From NCBI RefSeq assembly GCF_051401765.1, contig NC_135071.1:13060961-13124960 (forward strand): a stretch of 64,000 bases of DNA, in the 5' to 3' direction. The notes below the pieces were generated by a model. The model saw only the letters and a program-made list of their open reading frames with translations. It made no database searches and had not been told where the DNA came from. Positions 29,797 through 41,560 of this stretch are shown here, in pieces. Source of the stretch: Calliopsis andreniformis (Eukaryota; Arthropoda; Insecta; Hymenoptera; Andrenidae). Position 1 is the first letter of the stretch. Each line of letters starts with the position of its first letter. The translations under genes and the position numbers were made by a program.

Positions 29797-30529
29797 ATGG
29801 CTATTCGACCAGTATACAGACCTACAATTGTCAAGAAGAGGACTAAGAAGTTCATTCGTCATCAGAGTGATCGTTACAGTAAGCTAAAGGTACAGTATTC
29901 TTTTTGTGTCATTTGTTTCATTCATTACTTTTAATATCTCCAAGTATTTTATTCTTTATTGAATGTGTTGAATACTAACGCTCAAGTAATATTAATAAAA
30001 AACTTTTCAGAGAAACTGGCGTAAACCAAAGGGTATTGACAACAGAGTACGTAGGCGCTTCAAGGGCCAATATTTGATGCCCAATATTGGTTATGGAAGT
30101 AATAGGAAGACACGTCACATGCTACCAACTGGCTTCAGAAAAGTGTTGGTACACAATGTCAAGGTAAGAATAATAAGTTAGAATTTTCAAGAAATATTTT
30201 ATGTCATGTATTGTATAGCATTTCTTAGTACATTTACTATTTAATACACAGATTAGAATCTTCTGCATTATAAAGTTATACGTTTTATTAAGGATATTAA
30301 GGAAATTGAAATAATTATAATACTTTTTAATTCTGTGTTAAAATGAGATTTGTTATTGTTTGGTTTACAGGAATTAGAGGTTCTAATGATGCAGAATAGG
30401 AAATTCTGTGCTGAAATTGCTCATGGTGTAAGCAGTAAAAAACGTAAATCCATTGTTGAACGTGCTCAACAGCTTTCTATTCGTGTGACTAATGCCAGTG
30501 CAAGATTACGTTCTCAAGAAAATGCATAA
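29797..30529 (+). CDS. RpL32: 60S ribosomal protein L32 (rp49)
   Basis: Structural protein of the large cytosolic ribosomal subunit. Exons: 29797-29889, 30011-30163, 30371-30529, all ending in phase 0, giving 134 residues, the normal length for animal L32. The N-terminus reads [20 protein letters not shown] and the chain continues [20 protein letters not shown] and [20 protein letters not shown], all hallmarks of the eL32 family. The start sits in ATCAAAATGG, a good insect initiation context. A polyadenylation signal AATAAA follows the stop by 22 bp. The gene is head to head with HECW and tail to tail with the SLC26 transporter. It is highly basic, as expected for an rRNA-binding protein. Identification is essentially certain. 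Confidence 0.98.
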
Positions 30530-30551
30530 AATCATTTTTATTTGATTTAAT

Positions 30552-30557
30552 AATAAA
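30552..30557 (+). terminator. RpL32 polyadenylation signal
   Basis: The canonical AATAAA lies 22 bp past the TAA stop, a normal position for a compact ribosomal protein gene. Confidence 0.7.
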
Positions 30558-31247
30558 CTATTTAAAATATATCTGTTAGTTTTTATATTTTATTCTGAAA
30601 TGTTAACCCCAAGTAGTGTAATTAGATTCTTTTAATTCTTATGATGCAGAATGCCTATCATAAATTCTTTGAAGAATTTGCCTTCGTAACTCTTTAAAAA
30701 TAAGTTATTGCTAACATTTTAATAATGAAAATACTTTATTAACTTATTCTGTACAAATTACAATATACACAAAGTAATGTAAAATTCTTAAAATTTGTAA
30801 AATTTTATTATACCGAGGATTATATCCGTGGAAACTTCTAGCGAGCTACAGATACCATTGCTAATTATTGTTATTACACGTTGCACGCAACAATAACTAG
30901 CAAGAAAGAGCACCTAATAGGTGATAAACGTTTTCTTAATAGTGAAAAAATTATACTGAGAAATGACTAAAACATGACATACTCGATATGAAATGGTCAT
31001 CACATTCAATGTAATGCATTTTTAAATATAAAACACGGCGATATTTAAACTATTCGATTGAAAATTAATGAGAGAATAAAGCGAGAGTACAGAAGTATTC
31101 ACACTATACTTCAGGTACCTCTAAAATCAAACATAATTACGTTGTTTAACAACATTTTATAAGGTGAAAATGACCACCAGTTATACCATTAATATAAGGT
31201 ACTGTGGTAATTCAGTTCGTAGCAGATCAATATACATAAGTAACATC
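30558..31247. other. Convergent spacer, RpL32 and SLC26A11-like
   Basis: An AT-rich 690 bp holds the 3' untranslated region of the transporter on the - strand. TTTATT at 30735-30740 reads AATAAA on that strand and is one candidate signal. I see no coding sequence. An imperfect inverted motif is present near 30868-30905 (CTAATTATTGTTATTAC against CAACAATAACTAG). Confidence 0.6.
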
Positions 31248-34200
31248 CTATGTAGTTTGTTTCAAGTACCCTCTTTCTTTCAAGAGATGATCTAACGCGT
31301 CCCGAGTATAATACACAACAAAGTCAGATGATGCAATACCCTCAAATACGGCATAAACTGAAGGCTTTAAATTATAGAAAAAAAGTGGTTGACCCTTCGC
31401 AGCGAACTCTTTTATCAGAGCAACAATTACTGTAGCTGCAGTGAAATCTGCTCCATAAATATGCGAACAGTCGATTACAACTGGGGCGGTTACGTTTCCT
31501 GCTCGTTGACTATATTTTGTGACTAAATTTCGTACATAGTCCACTGATGGAAAGATCAAGCACCGATCTGGTGTTAACATGAGATATTGAATACCACATC
31601 GAGTCTGTAACATATAACGTCGTATAAGTAGTTGTTACAGTTAGCATTGCCATTAACAAACAATAAAAAGAGATATACGCACAGTTAGTTTCTCTACAGA
31701 TATTTTTGGCCGTGCTGCGTGATATAGAATGAATAAGACGTTTATTCCAATACCACACAAAATTCCAATTTCCAATTGTAGGAGCAAACATGCAATGAAA
31801 GTTCCCAATCCAGGAATTAAATCAGATTCTATGTAAACAAAAAGGAATATAATAATAGCAACATTAATTATATTTCTTTTTTTCAAGTAATGATCATTTC
31901 TTTTTTATCTTAAATTTTATAGTTACTTTTTGTTCTCCACATCGGTTTTACGACCTTAACTTCCACCATAAATATTACAGCCGCTATAATAATAGCTGCT
32001 AATGCAGCTCTTGGTATGTAACTGAAATATGGCGTGAGAAAGAGGAGGGCTAAGATTACTAGAGTACCTGGAATAATTTATCAGCATATGAAGCACTTTA
32101 TTTAGGAAGAAAAATTTGAGACGGAATGAAAACATTAATAAAAACAGGAAGTAATTAAATTACCAGTATAAATACCGCCCATCGGCGTTCTAACACCAGA
32201 AGCATTGTTCACTGCACTTCTGCTAAGGGATCCTGTGCCGGGGAAAGCCTGAACAAAAGAGTTACCAATATTTGACATTCCGATTGCTATTAATTCTTGT
32301 GTTGCATCCACTGATTTTCCAGTTGCTGAAACAAATAATTTAACATTCATGATGAATTGAATCAAGTTTCTAAATGAATTTGAATGACTACAAAGGATAG
32401 ATTCAAAAATAAAATAACTTACAAAAAGCTTTGCAAATAGCAATATCCTCCATTAATGAAATAAGTGGTAAGACAAGTATGCCGCTTCCCAAATTTGAGA
32501 CCATATCAAAGAACGTCACCGTCGTGTTATCAATTTTAGTATAGCTAAACGGTGGTAATTGAACAGTTGGCATACCTGCTGGTATGTAACCTATAAAATG
32601 AAATTATATGAATGATATGATATCTCTGCTTACTTATGTGATTAATATATATTATAGTACACTTTCACACAATATCTAATGTATGTTACATGTATACAGA
32701 GTGTTCAATTAAAATATAATATTGTATAATGTCTTTCTTTCCCAATCCTGAACTCTGAACATTAGATTTGTTTTGCTTTTTCTTACCAACCAATTTGAAA
32801 GGAGATTCTTCACGAAAGCTATATCCCAAAAGGCCACAGAGTATCACCAGAAATGCATTTCGAGATGTCCCAATCAACCAAATGATTTTATTTATAATAC
32901 GATATTTGTTGGTTTGCAATTCTTCATCCTTAGGACTTATACTAAATGATGCTAAAAGCTGTGATAAAATAGATAAGACACATTTAATTTGCCATGCAGT
33001 GTATAGTTTTGAATTACAGACATGAAATATTCACCCTGAGAAGCAAAAGAAATGCTATACAAGTTGCTCCAAGGGCAGCATCCCAAGCTGAAGTATTATG
33101 TATGTGTGACACAAGACTTCTCCACATTTCAAGAAACTGTGATCCTTTGGCAGGAATGCCAAGGATGTCTTTTAATTGCGATGTAACGATTATTAAAGCG
33201 ACTGCTGATGTGAAACCTGAGCTGACAGGTCCAGACACAAAATCAATTAAAAATCCTGAAACAAATATATGATTGTTAGGATCAAGTTTGAAAAATGTTT
33301 ATTATTTTCTGTTATGTTTTATATGTACTTACCGAGACCAAATATACCCATTAGAAGTTCTATTACTCCAGCCAAGAAACAAAGAAGTATTGCATGTTCC
33401 ACTGGCGCATCGAGATGTGAAATTGTTTGATATGTGAGTAAAGAAATAATGGCAGTAGGACCTAATGGTGTGTCTTTACATGATCCAAATATGACATAAA
33501 TAAAACAGCCTAAAAAACTTCCATACAGCCCATACTGTAAACATAACATGTGTCAGTATCACCTCCCACCATTGATTATGTATTTATTACTTCAAATTCA
33601 CTAACTTGTGGCGGTAGACCTGCTACGTTAGCATATGCCAATGATTGTGGGATGACAGTGAGACCAACAGTGATACCAGCAACAAGGTCACCAAGTGCAT
33701 CCTGACCACTATAACTTGGCAACCATCTTAAAATTGGCACCCTTTTATAGATTGTTTTCTTTGTACAAGCCGATCTAAGACGTCGCTTCGTGTATTGTAA
33801 TACAGAAGTTGAGAAGCTCTCTTCTGGCTGATTCACGTCATCACCTGGATCTCCCACTACTGTGAAAAATAAGCATTTCTCATATTAATTTGTATTATCT
33901 AATGAACTCTCTAATTTTACACTGAATACAACTAAAACTAGCAAATCAATTATGCAGTGATAATGATCATTCAACGACTATCAGAAACAGTCTCATTGGA
34001 TCAGAAATTAATTGAATCTGTAGTATTATAGAACTTGCTATCTGAATACATTGTATATCAAAGTATTTTTTCTACTGTCTCTTCACTTGGTATTTCTCTA
34101 CCATGTTCTGAATTGAAAAGATGAATTTGTTTGTTATTTACTCTTCAATTTTGAATTGTTGAAACAACTTATTTAAGTATTGGCTTGCTGTAAATATTTA

Positions 34201-34376
34201 CAGATAAAATCAGAGGAACCCTGAATTCCTTGGTGGCTGTCATAGGAATCATGTAGATTTTGAGCATTGTTTGAATGACTGAGATTCAAGCTATCTCCAG
34301 ATCTGCTTAATGCATGATTCACGTATGCCCCACTTTGGCTGTCCCCGTTTATATCTCTGCTATTTCCCTTGCTCAT
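31248..34376 (-). CDS. SLC26A11: SLC26A11-like sulfate/anion transporter
   Basis: Membrane anion transporter of the SLC26/SulP family; the closest vertebrate type is sodium-independent sulfate transporter SLC26A11. Exons in transcript order: 34376-34202, 33859-33606, 33534-33333, 33255-33035, 32958-32787, 32590-32423, 32325-32164, 32067-31927, 31828-31683, 31604-31248; every phase fits, giving 665 residues. The first 58 residues are a hydrophilic Ser/Asn-rich tail. The SulP signature spans the exon 2/3 junction (PQSLAYANVAGLPPQYGLYG, about residues 129-148). Many hydrophobic segments follow, then a C-terminal STAS domain at about 550-655 (VVIDCSHIYGADFTAATVIV). ATG at 34376 lies one base inside an exon whose acceptor is GCTTTCAG, so a non-coding exon lies upstream. 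Insects carry several paralogues, so the substrate and exact orthology are inferred. Confidence 0.9.
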
Positions 34377-37239
34377 CCTGAAAGCACAAATATTTATCTA
34401 TCAGTACAATATACCCAACTTTGTTTGTCCTGCATGTATGAACAGAAAGGATCAATTGCTTAATCAACGAAAGTTCAATTTATTTTAACATGAGTTCCTC
34501 AGATTCTGTAGCATTATTTTCAACTGAGATAGTGCTGAGTAACATTGCAAATATTTTTCTTAATCCATTTCAATTAAGTGGTTCAATAAAGATCCGCGAA
34601 GCACTCATGAATCGTGTACAGTAGCACGTAGACAAGAGTTCCAGAATTAGTTTGTTTCTCGATTTAATGGGATAGACATCATCGATGATCGCTATATAAT
34701 CCATAATTCTGATTCAACATTATACTAATATCATATTGTCATGATGACTAAAGGAGTACAGAGGGTAACTAAGGATCATATTCTGTATAATTGTAATTAA
34801 TATTTAGATGCAAAAGATTAGATAATTATACTATAATATGGTAATCTTGATTGGAGTAGAAATTAACGAAAACAAATTTTAATTTAAATAAACCAATTTT
34901 GTGAAAATTTTAGAGTAAATTAGAGTGTATTAATTAGAGTACATGTCGAAATCTACTTATTATTAATTACAAATAAACGAAAATGATCTAAAGTAGATAT
35001 GGACTTGAAATCATTAAGCAATAATGCTAAACTTTCTTATTATAAATATAAAAATCAAGATTAGACTTCTTCGCCCATTGATAACAGAAGATATGTGCTT
35101 CTTTTCATTATTTTTTCTACTAAAATTATTACCAACAAATGTGCAATAATTTTTCATGATTTAAGATTCAAGCTTTTAATATTCTATATAAGGAACTAAT
35201 CATCATTTTCGGTGTCAATGATTCAATTCTCGAGTTCATGTTTCTGTGTTATCAATAATACGCGCTCAAAGATATCCTCTCATGTATTCCTTTAATTAGT
35301 CGTGTTACGAAACACGACAATAAGTGCTCTGCTCGGTTAATGATAAATTATATATGCCAGGTGAATTATAAATTATAATACTGCGATCAATAACTTATTT
35401 ATTCAGCTCTTCATCGATCACTTAATCCATGATCGTTTGTGTTATTTAACTCTTGTACAGCCAATCAAAATGTTCACCATTTTTGGAGACAGTTATGTCA
35501 AGTACTGAAAATAAATTTCTTCTCGCAGAATATAAATCGACATCAAGGTATCCGAAAACTGTGGATCTGAAGCGGATTTACAATACTTTTACAACATAAA
35601 AATTGTTACAAGAAATGTGCAAATGGGTACTCGAGTGCCTACACAATGATTGAAGATAACAAATATTTGATCAATAGGAACATTTGCTCCAAAATTATAT
35701 AACATTTGTATTTATAAGTTATTAATGGCAAGTTGCATAATGTTCACATGACTGTATTACCTCTATATTTTCATTCCTGCCATCGAATGGAACACATTAA
35801 TTATTTCTTCTTCAAGATAAGAAGCACCTTCAACTCGTACTATTTGCATTTCAATTCGAGCAACCGATCCAGGTAGCCCTTTTTCACAAATATCGAGCAA
35901 TCAACGAATTAAACTTTCTGCCTGTCTGAGCGGCGAATTTGTTCGAGTCAGTGAACAGAAGAGCTTATTTTTAAAACACAGTAATGTAAATTATAGTTCC
36001 ATGTGATCGACTGACGAAAACTAAGCAAATGTTGGGCCAAAACCTCGTGTTTCTATGACTAAGTACTTAACAGCTGACAGTTCGTGGATTTTTTCAACAA
36101 AGTAGCTATAGATGCACGTCCCTACTATCATGACGATTTAATGTGGCGCTTATCGTAATGAGGTAGCATAGGTAATTGGAGATTAATGTTGAAATATACA
36201 TATGTACATCGTTCGAAACCCCTATGTCACTAACAATAAGTATTTTGTACGTACTATAACAGTTGCATGAATTGAAACTTTTATCGTAGTCATCGTACGT
36301 CTAATAATTTTATTTATCAGTTCTCTTTGGAATACGATGTTTGCAACGAGTTTGAGTAAAATATAATTCTGTTTTCTTTTTCTTCTTTTAATATAGAAAA
36401 GTTACATTAATTTTTGAGTCACTAAAAAAGAATCATTTTACGACTTGTAAGTTAAATGTTATTTAATTCATATTTTGTCACTTTTACTTTAATATTTTAT
36501 AGATACTCATTTTTTAAATTAGGGATAATTAGAAAATTTCAAAATGTAACTGATTACTTTTGCACTACCTTTGAATCAATTGTTATAACACACAGGTAAT
36601 GCAAAGAACGAATAATTCATTTTCAGTAACAGAAGATTACAATTCGGTTTCGTAATGTCTTAGGGTATTTATAAATTATCATTCTTAGAGAAATGTTTAT
36701 CACTTTCTAGAAGAGTTACTCACTAACTGAAGAGGTGTGAGAAATGCATTCTTGGAATCTATTGAATCCAGGAATTCTGTGACAGCAAATACTGTTGCGT
36801 ACTCATGTTTTACGCACATATCTCATACATTTAAACCACATTCCTACATATATAACTCATAGTGTAGAGTGTAAAAGAAATCATTTGTTGCATAAGAAAA
36901 TAACGGAGTGTATTATAAAAAAAAGTACTTTTACTAATAAGAACATTGAAGGAGTTAAAGTTACATTCCTACATGTGTATGTCACAAGATACATATGTGA
37001 CTTAAAGTATTTTTTATCCTTAACAAGCATTTCTTTTTAATTTCTTTAACATCTCTTTTTTAAAAGACTTTACCTCAGCTGATGTCACTTATAAAATGAA
37101 GTCTTCTTTGAACATTTTTTATGTATCCATGTTTGTAAGAACGTGGTTTAAAACGTTCACTAGAACCTGTCACGATTTTTTTCTATTAACTACTTTTTCC
37201 TCGAATTAATCACACTTTTTCTATCTAAACTACTTTAAT

Positions 37240-37429
37240 AAAAGTGTCTTTTACAAATATTTCAAGTGTGCCCACGTAGCGTGCTTGTAGCAGCGTGCCT
37301 TAAATTGCCTACTTCTTCCTTCAAGGGTCTTTCTACCTACTCCAATGCTCCTTTCCAAAGAAACTAGAAATACGCTTTAAAAAAGTATCTCTCTCAGATA
37401 CTTCAACTGTGCCCACACTCTGCCTGTAG
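37240..37429 (+). repeat. Imperfect direct repeat, period about 140 bp
   Basis: AAAGTGTCTTTTACAAATAT, continuing TTCAAGTGTGCCCACG to CTTGTAG at 37290, recurs at 37381-37429 as AAAGTATCTCTCTCAGATAC, then TTCAACTGTGCCCACA to CCTGTAG. A fainter third copy may start near 37509. The core shared by both is TCAA(G/C)TGTGCCCAC. Confidence 0.55.
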
Positions 37430-37558
37430 AATCGCGGCTTAAGCTCTCATCTTATCTACCTCATACTCGAAAACCCCCAGCATGCTTCTTCAATCCACAT
37501 CAGTATCAGAAAATATCTTTTCCAAACGCTTCAGACATACTCCCTACCATGTATTACA

Positions 37559-37628
37559 CGCGTCCCTTGAGAAGTCTCCTAGAAACCATTAGAAACAATA
37601 CTATCTAGAGGACTTCTCAAGGGACACG
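37559..37628 (+). repeat. 70-nt near-perfect hairpin
   Basis: The arms at 37559-37583 and 37604-37628 pair over 25 positions: 22 Watson-Crick pairs, one G-T wobble and two mismatches. The loop is 20 nt. The core is CCCTTGAGAAGTC against GACTTCTCAAGGG. The size and loop resemble a microRNA precursor. A small foldback transposon end is equally possible. I do not recognise either arm as a known microRNA. Confidence 0.7.
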
Positions 37629-37849
37629 AATATCATCTGCTTCATTCATAGACTGTATACAGTAAACTTCAACCTGAAAAGCCTTTTCTAAGCCTTTCCA
37701 GTTACTTCTATCCTGTTTCTCATAGCCTCAGACAAATCGTCAAAGAATCATTCCAAACTTCTTGGAATCCTCGCTCTCCATTCTTTATCTAAGGATTTAA
37801 CTGCTCGCCACAGTCCACGGTTTCTCAATACTGTTTCCGCGAGGTTTCT

Positions 37850-38300
37850 TTGTCCGAGGAGGCTCTAAAGACGCAAAACAGAGCAATCAGGAAAAGATCG
37901 ATGCGTCGTCGAAAGATAATCTCCCGCGTTGCGGTGGATTTTACGATCCAGGCGGCGGCGATCCACTCGATCCTGGAATCCCCGCACGCAATGAGCGCAT
38001 GCACCGCGAGATTCGCCGAGCAGGTGGACGCTGTCGTGGAAAATAAAAAGGAAAAGGAGCATTATTGCGGGCGTGTCACATGATTTGCTTGTGCAACCGG
38101 TTATCCCATGCACTCACGTGCTCCTGAATCAAACCTCGTTCACGGGTCACGCGGTTCTCCTTTGCTCTCCTAATCGTCGAGCCTCGTAAATTAATTCGTA
38201 TCAACATTGTTTTTCATGCAAATCGCCCGACACACGCGAACGGGCACCACGTCGCGACGCCTCGATCTTTTTACCCAGAAATTATGCCTTATGGTAATCG
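37850..38300. other. GC- and CpG-richer island
   Basis: This stretch departs from the AT-rich flanks and is rich in CpG. It lies 3.5 kb upstream of the transporter's first coding exon and could be its promoter or non-coding exon. An open frame at 37850-38083 and its antisense partner arise from the base composition and show no domain. Confidence 0.35.
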
Positions 38301-40182
38301 GCGAGTTCGACTGTTAGCGTCGCCTTGAAACTGTAGATTATACGCGACCGTAAACGACGATTATGGAAAACTATGCGATACAGATTGTCAGGTAGGGGAT
38401 CCAGGGTGACATTGTTCTGCGCAAAACTCAGTTACTGGACGTAGCTTTCGAGAACCTGAGGATGGCTGTGGGTGAAGAAGCTGTTGGAAGAGCTCCATTA
38501 TATTTCGTAAAGGAAGAATCGAACGAAGCTATCAGTTTTTAGAAATAAAACTATTTGCTTGATTCTTTGATGTTTAAGTTGTCTTTTAAGTTAACTTCGT
38601 ACTTTAACTTTTTTATAAATATTCAGTTTCGATACTGTTATTTTGTAAGTACTCAATTAATGTGTTGAAGGACCGTATATTGTATAACAGATATTTGTGA
38701 GATAAAATTACTTTTTTAATTGGCAGTAAAAAAATTACTGTTATTTTATGGCTATCTAATAACAGAAAATTGTCAACAGTTTCATTCGATCTCTGACGTG
38801 AAGCTTTTAATTCGTGGAGTTAAGCAGTTATTCAGATTCTGAGTTTTAGTACCATCGAGTGTTTAAATTTCAAGTCCTACTTTTGTTGTCAAATTAATTT
38901 GATAGTGATGGAGGTAGTGTATCGATGTTATAATCAGAGCACCTTATTTTATTATAACTAAGCTTCACTAAAATGTAGATCAAATGTTCATTTTAACGTG
39001 AACGTCATAAAATTCTGCAATCGCAAATTCAGCGTTCCAATTGTATTTCAAAAATAGTATACTTTGATGAATTGATCACGAGGTATACACATTCCAACAC
39101 AATTATGCAATATCATCTTGTAATTATTCAATAGCATTAATATGTAGAATGAGAAAAATACACTTTGGGAACAATTAAATGCAAATTAGTATTATCAATA
39201 TTTCTGGCTCGCTAAGAAACGTGTGATCATTACCACTTCCTTCCACACAGAGTAAAAAAATTGAATTCCACGTCTTCACTGCAACACTATAAGGTACTTC
39301 CCAGAATAATTTCCCCGAACAAATTAGAATAAAATGCTTAATAACGAGAACTGATTAGAGAAGAAATCTCTAAAAGAGCGTAGAATATACGCATTTAAAA
39401 TCAATGACAGTTTGGAATTTTATAGAATAATAAGTGAATGCTTCACGAAATGGAAAATAATATTTAATACCTGCTGGTTTCGCAATAAATGTGTGTTTCA
39501 AAAGCTCGCGCCAGTTGCCAAATTGGGAGCCAATTTCGGTCCATGAGAAGCAAGCCAATTAAATGGTTTAATAATTAATTCAAAAGATAATATCGAAGTC
39601 GTCAATTCAATAGACAGCCACGAGTAATAATAATGATGCATGCAGAAGCGGTCTTTCTATTGCAAATAAGAGGTAATTTCATGGCAACGATATTGCGTCC
39701 TTTGACTGATACTGGCTCGCGCGTGTACAATAGGAGTCAATATGCGTTATTTCGCAGCACGTGCACTACTGATGTCTTACTTGCTTGCATGCTTACTTGC
39801 AAGCGTTTAAATTGAGTTTTAGATACTGCGATAAAATCATCTGCTCAGAATTTAGAGAAATTACTGTGTTTCGCTCGAGTTCTTCCTTAAAATGTTTATT
39901 GATCTAGATAGATCGTTTCTCAAACCTTGAGCGAGGTTCATTAAAAGCGAAAATCATTGCTACTTTTTCTCAGACTTCTAAACGTTCGCCAATGATAATG
40001 ATATGTTATTTACACCTTCATCGCAAATTTTTGTGTTTGTGTAAATGAAAAATATTATTTTATACAAATTTGTAATATTATACTTTCTGTTTCCATGTAT
40101 GTAGCAGTTAATATCCTATCAATTTTGGAAATATTTGAACAGTGGTGTAGAATAATTAATGGAACTGTATCGATCTCGAAAC

Positions 40183-40268
40183 TATATCTGGATCCCAGAG
40201 CTGAAGTGTATTATGTCACACAGAAAACAAGTGGACTTAATACACTCTGGCTCTGGGGTCTAGATACA
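40183..40268. repeat. Inverted repeat with 24-nt spacer
   Basis: The left arm GATCCCAGAGCTGAAGTGTA, then TTA (40191-40213), is mirrored by TAATACACTCTGGCTCTGGG then GTC (40238-40260), about 19 of 23 positions. The pairing continues weakly outward (TATCTG / TAGATA). It may be a small foldback element. Confidence 0.55.
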
Positions 40269-40441
40269 TAAAATGCACAGAACTACACTTTACGATGAAA
40301 TATCTGAAAACGTGATTTCTGGACTTGCATTCTTCTTCAGCTCACCGATTCAATTCGTGTCAATTATTCTGCATGTAAAAAACCTTATTTCTTCTTCGTT
40401 TAAAGATATAAGTACTTTTCTTCCTTTCAAAAAATAGAAGA

Positions 40442-40858
40442 ATGTGTCATCAAAATATTGAGTTTATGCATAAGTTCGTGCCACGTTTTTCCTTCTTTTC
40501 TTCGCGGAATTGTCGATATATTATAAATCAATTAAGATACACTCTAACTACAAGTAGCAACAAGAAATTTGACTATTTTATAGCAGAAAAGAACATACTT
40601 CTCATGCATGAAAAAAGGGAAACCAATGCGGCATACATTCATGCAGCAACCCAACAGTTCCAGAAAGTACTTCAAGGTCCCAAGATTATATCATTGGCAA
40701 CGCAAGAAGAAATGGAAGAAAACTGGCGCGTGGCAGAACGTTTACTTCAATTTAGCTGCGTATCGCTCGACAGCATAACGAAATTGACGATTCGATCGGC
40801 ATCAATTGATTTAGCATTAAACGATATTAATTGCTTTCATGTGACAGTTATTTGTTGA
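40442..40858 (+). CDS. Unidentified ORF, 138 codons
   Basis: I do not recognise this protein. The second half has protein-like composition: charged, helix-forming residues (LLMHEKRETNAAYIHAATQQ, then EEMEENWRVAERLLQF). The first part is richer in aromatic and basic residues. An ATG opens it and TGA closes it at 40856-40858. An acceptor-like pyrimidine tract ending TAG lies just upstream at about 40418-40438, so it might also be the last exon of a longer gene. It stands alone in AT-rich DNA, where a 138-codon frame is unusual. It may be a small gene, a terminal exon or a chance frame. Confidence 0.3.
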   Translation: MCHQNIEFMHKFVPRFSFFSSRNCRYIINQLRYTLTTSSNKKFDYFIAEKNILLMHEKRETNAAYIHAATQQFQKVLQGPKIISLATQEEMEENWRVAERLLQFSCVSLDSITKLTIRSASIDLALNDINCFHVTVIC

Positions 40859-41296
40859 TGCGAGTCAATAATTTAGGATTTAGGGGCAATAAGCGAGCTG
40901 TGCCCAGATAGCGAGGAGACTATTGTGGATCAGAAGGTCGGATAAACACGTAGCTGTCGCAACGAGTTTCAATCGACGATGGCGGTTTTGGTACTTCAAT
41001 TTCGAACTTAATCTATGCACTATTTTAATTGCGAAACAAATGAGGCAGCGTGAACGCTTTTGCTGGTAAAATTTCGTGAGGTACAATGGCGTTATTTAAT
41101 TGTAATTTGATAAGAATTCTTATTTCAGTGACATCGCTCTGAGTAGACAAAAAATCGTATGTAGATATAGGAAGACGTAGGAAGACTAAGTTTGAATGGC
41201 TGAAAAATGTCAAATTTCTCTGTATATAAAATAATTTCAAAGTCTATCATTAATTATATAAGTATAGATATTATCAATTATTGAGACAAAAAATAC

Positions 41297-41560
41297 AAAA
41301 AATGAATACTTTAATATAGAAAATGGGTTCGATAAACCCTTTAAAATTTTCAATATGAATGCAAGTAATTACTTGGTGCAATACGCGTCCTTATATTTTC
41401 AATCATAAATTTTATTAAATTAAAAAAAAAACACGAGAAATGAATACTTTAATATAAAAAATGGGTTCCACAAATCCTTTCAACTCTTCAATATAAATGT
41501 AATTACTCTGAGCAGAGCACGTCCTCAAATTTTGAATCATAAATTTTATTAAATTTTCCT
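41297..41560 (+). repeat. Tandem duplication, unit about 137 bp
   Basis: GAATACTTTAATATAGAAAA then TGGGTTC (from 41303) recurs from 41440 as GAATACTTTAATATAAAAAA then TGGGTTC. Both units end with AATCATAAATTTTATTAAAT. In between, matching words include CGTCC and TTCAATAT. The copies differ by substitutions and small indels, so the duplication is not recent. Confidence 0.85.

Noticed and set aside
29406..29855. 149-codon frame on the - strand across the RpL32 first exon
   Set aside because: It is antisense to a certain RpL32 exon and promoter, starts without a supported ATG, and has no domain.
30164..30370. Possible snoRNA in the RpL32 second intron
   Set aside because: Ribosomal protein introns often host snoRNAs, but I find no paired C/D boxes and no convincing H/ACA hairpins.
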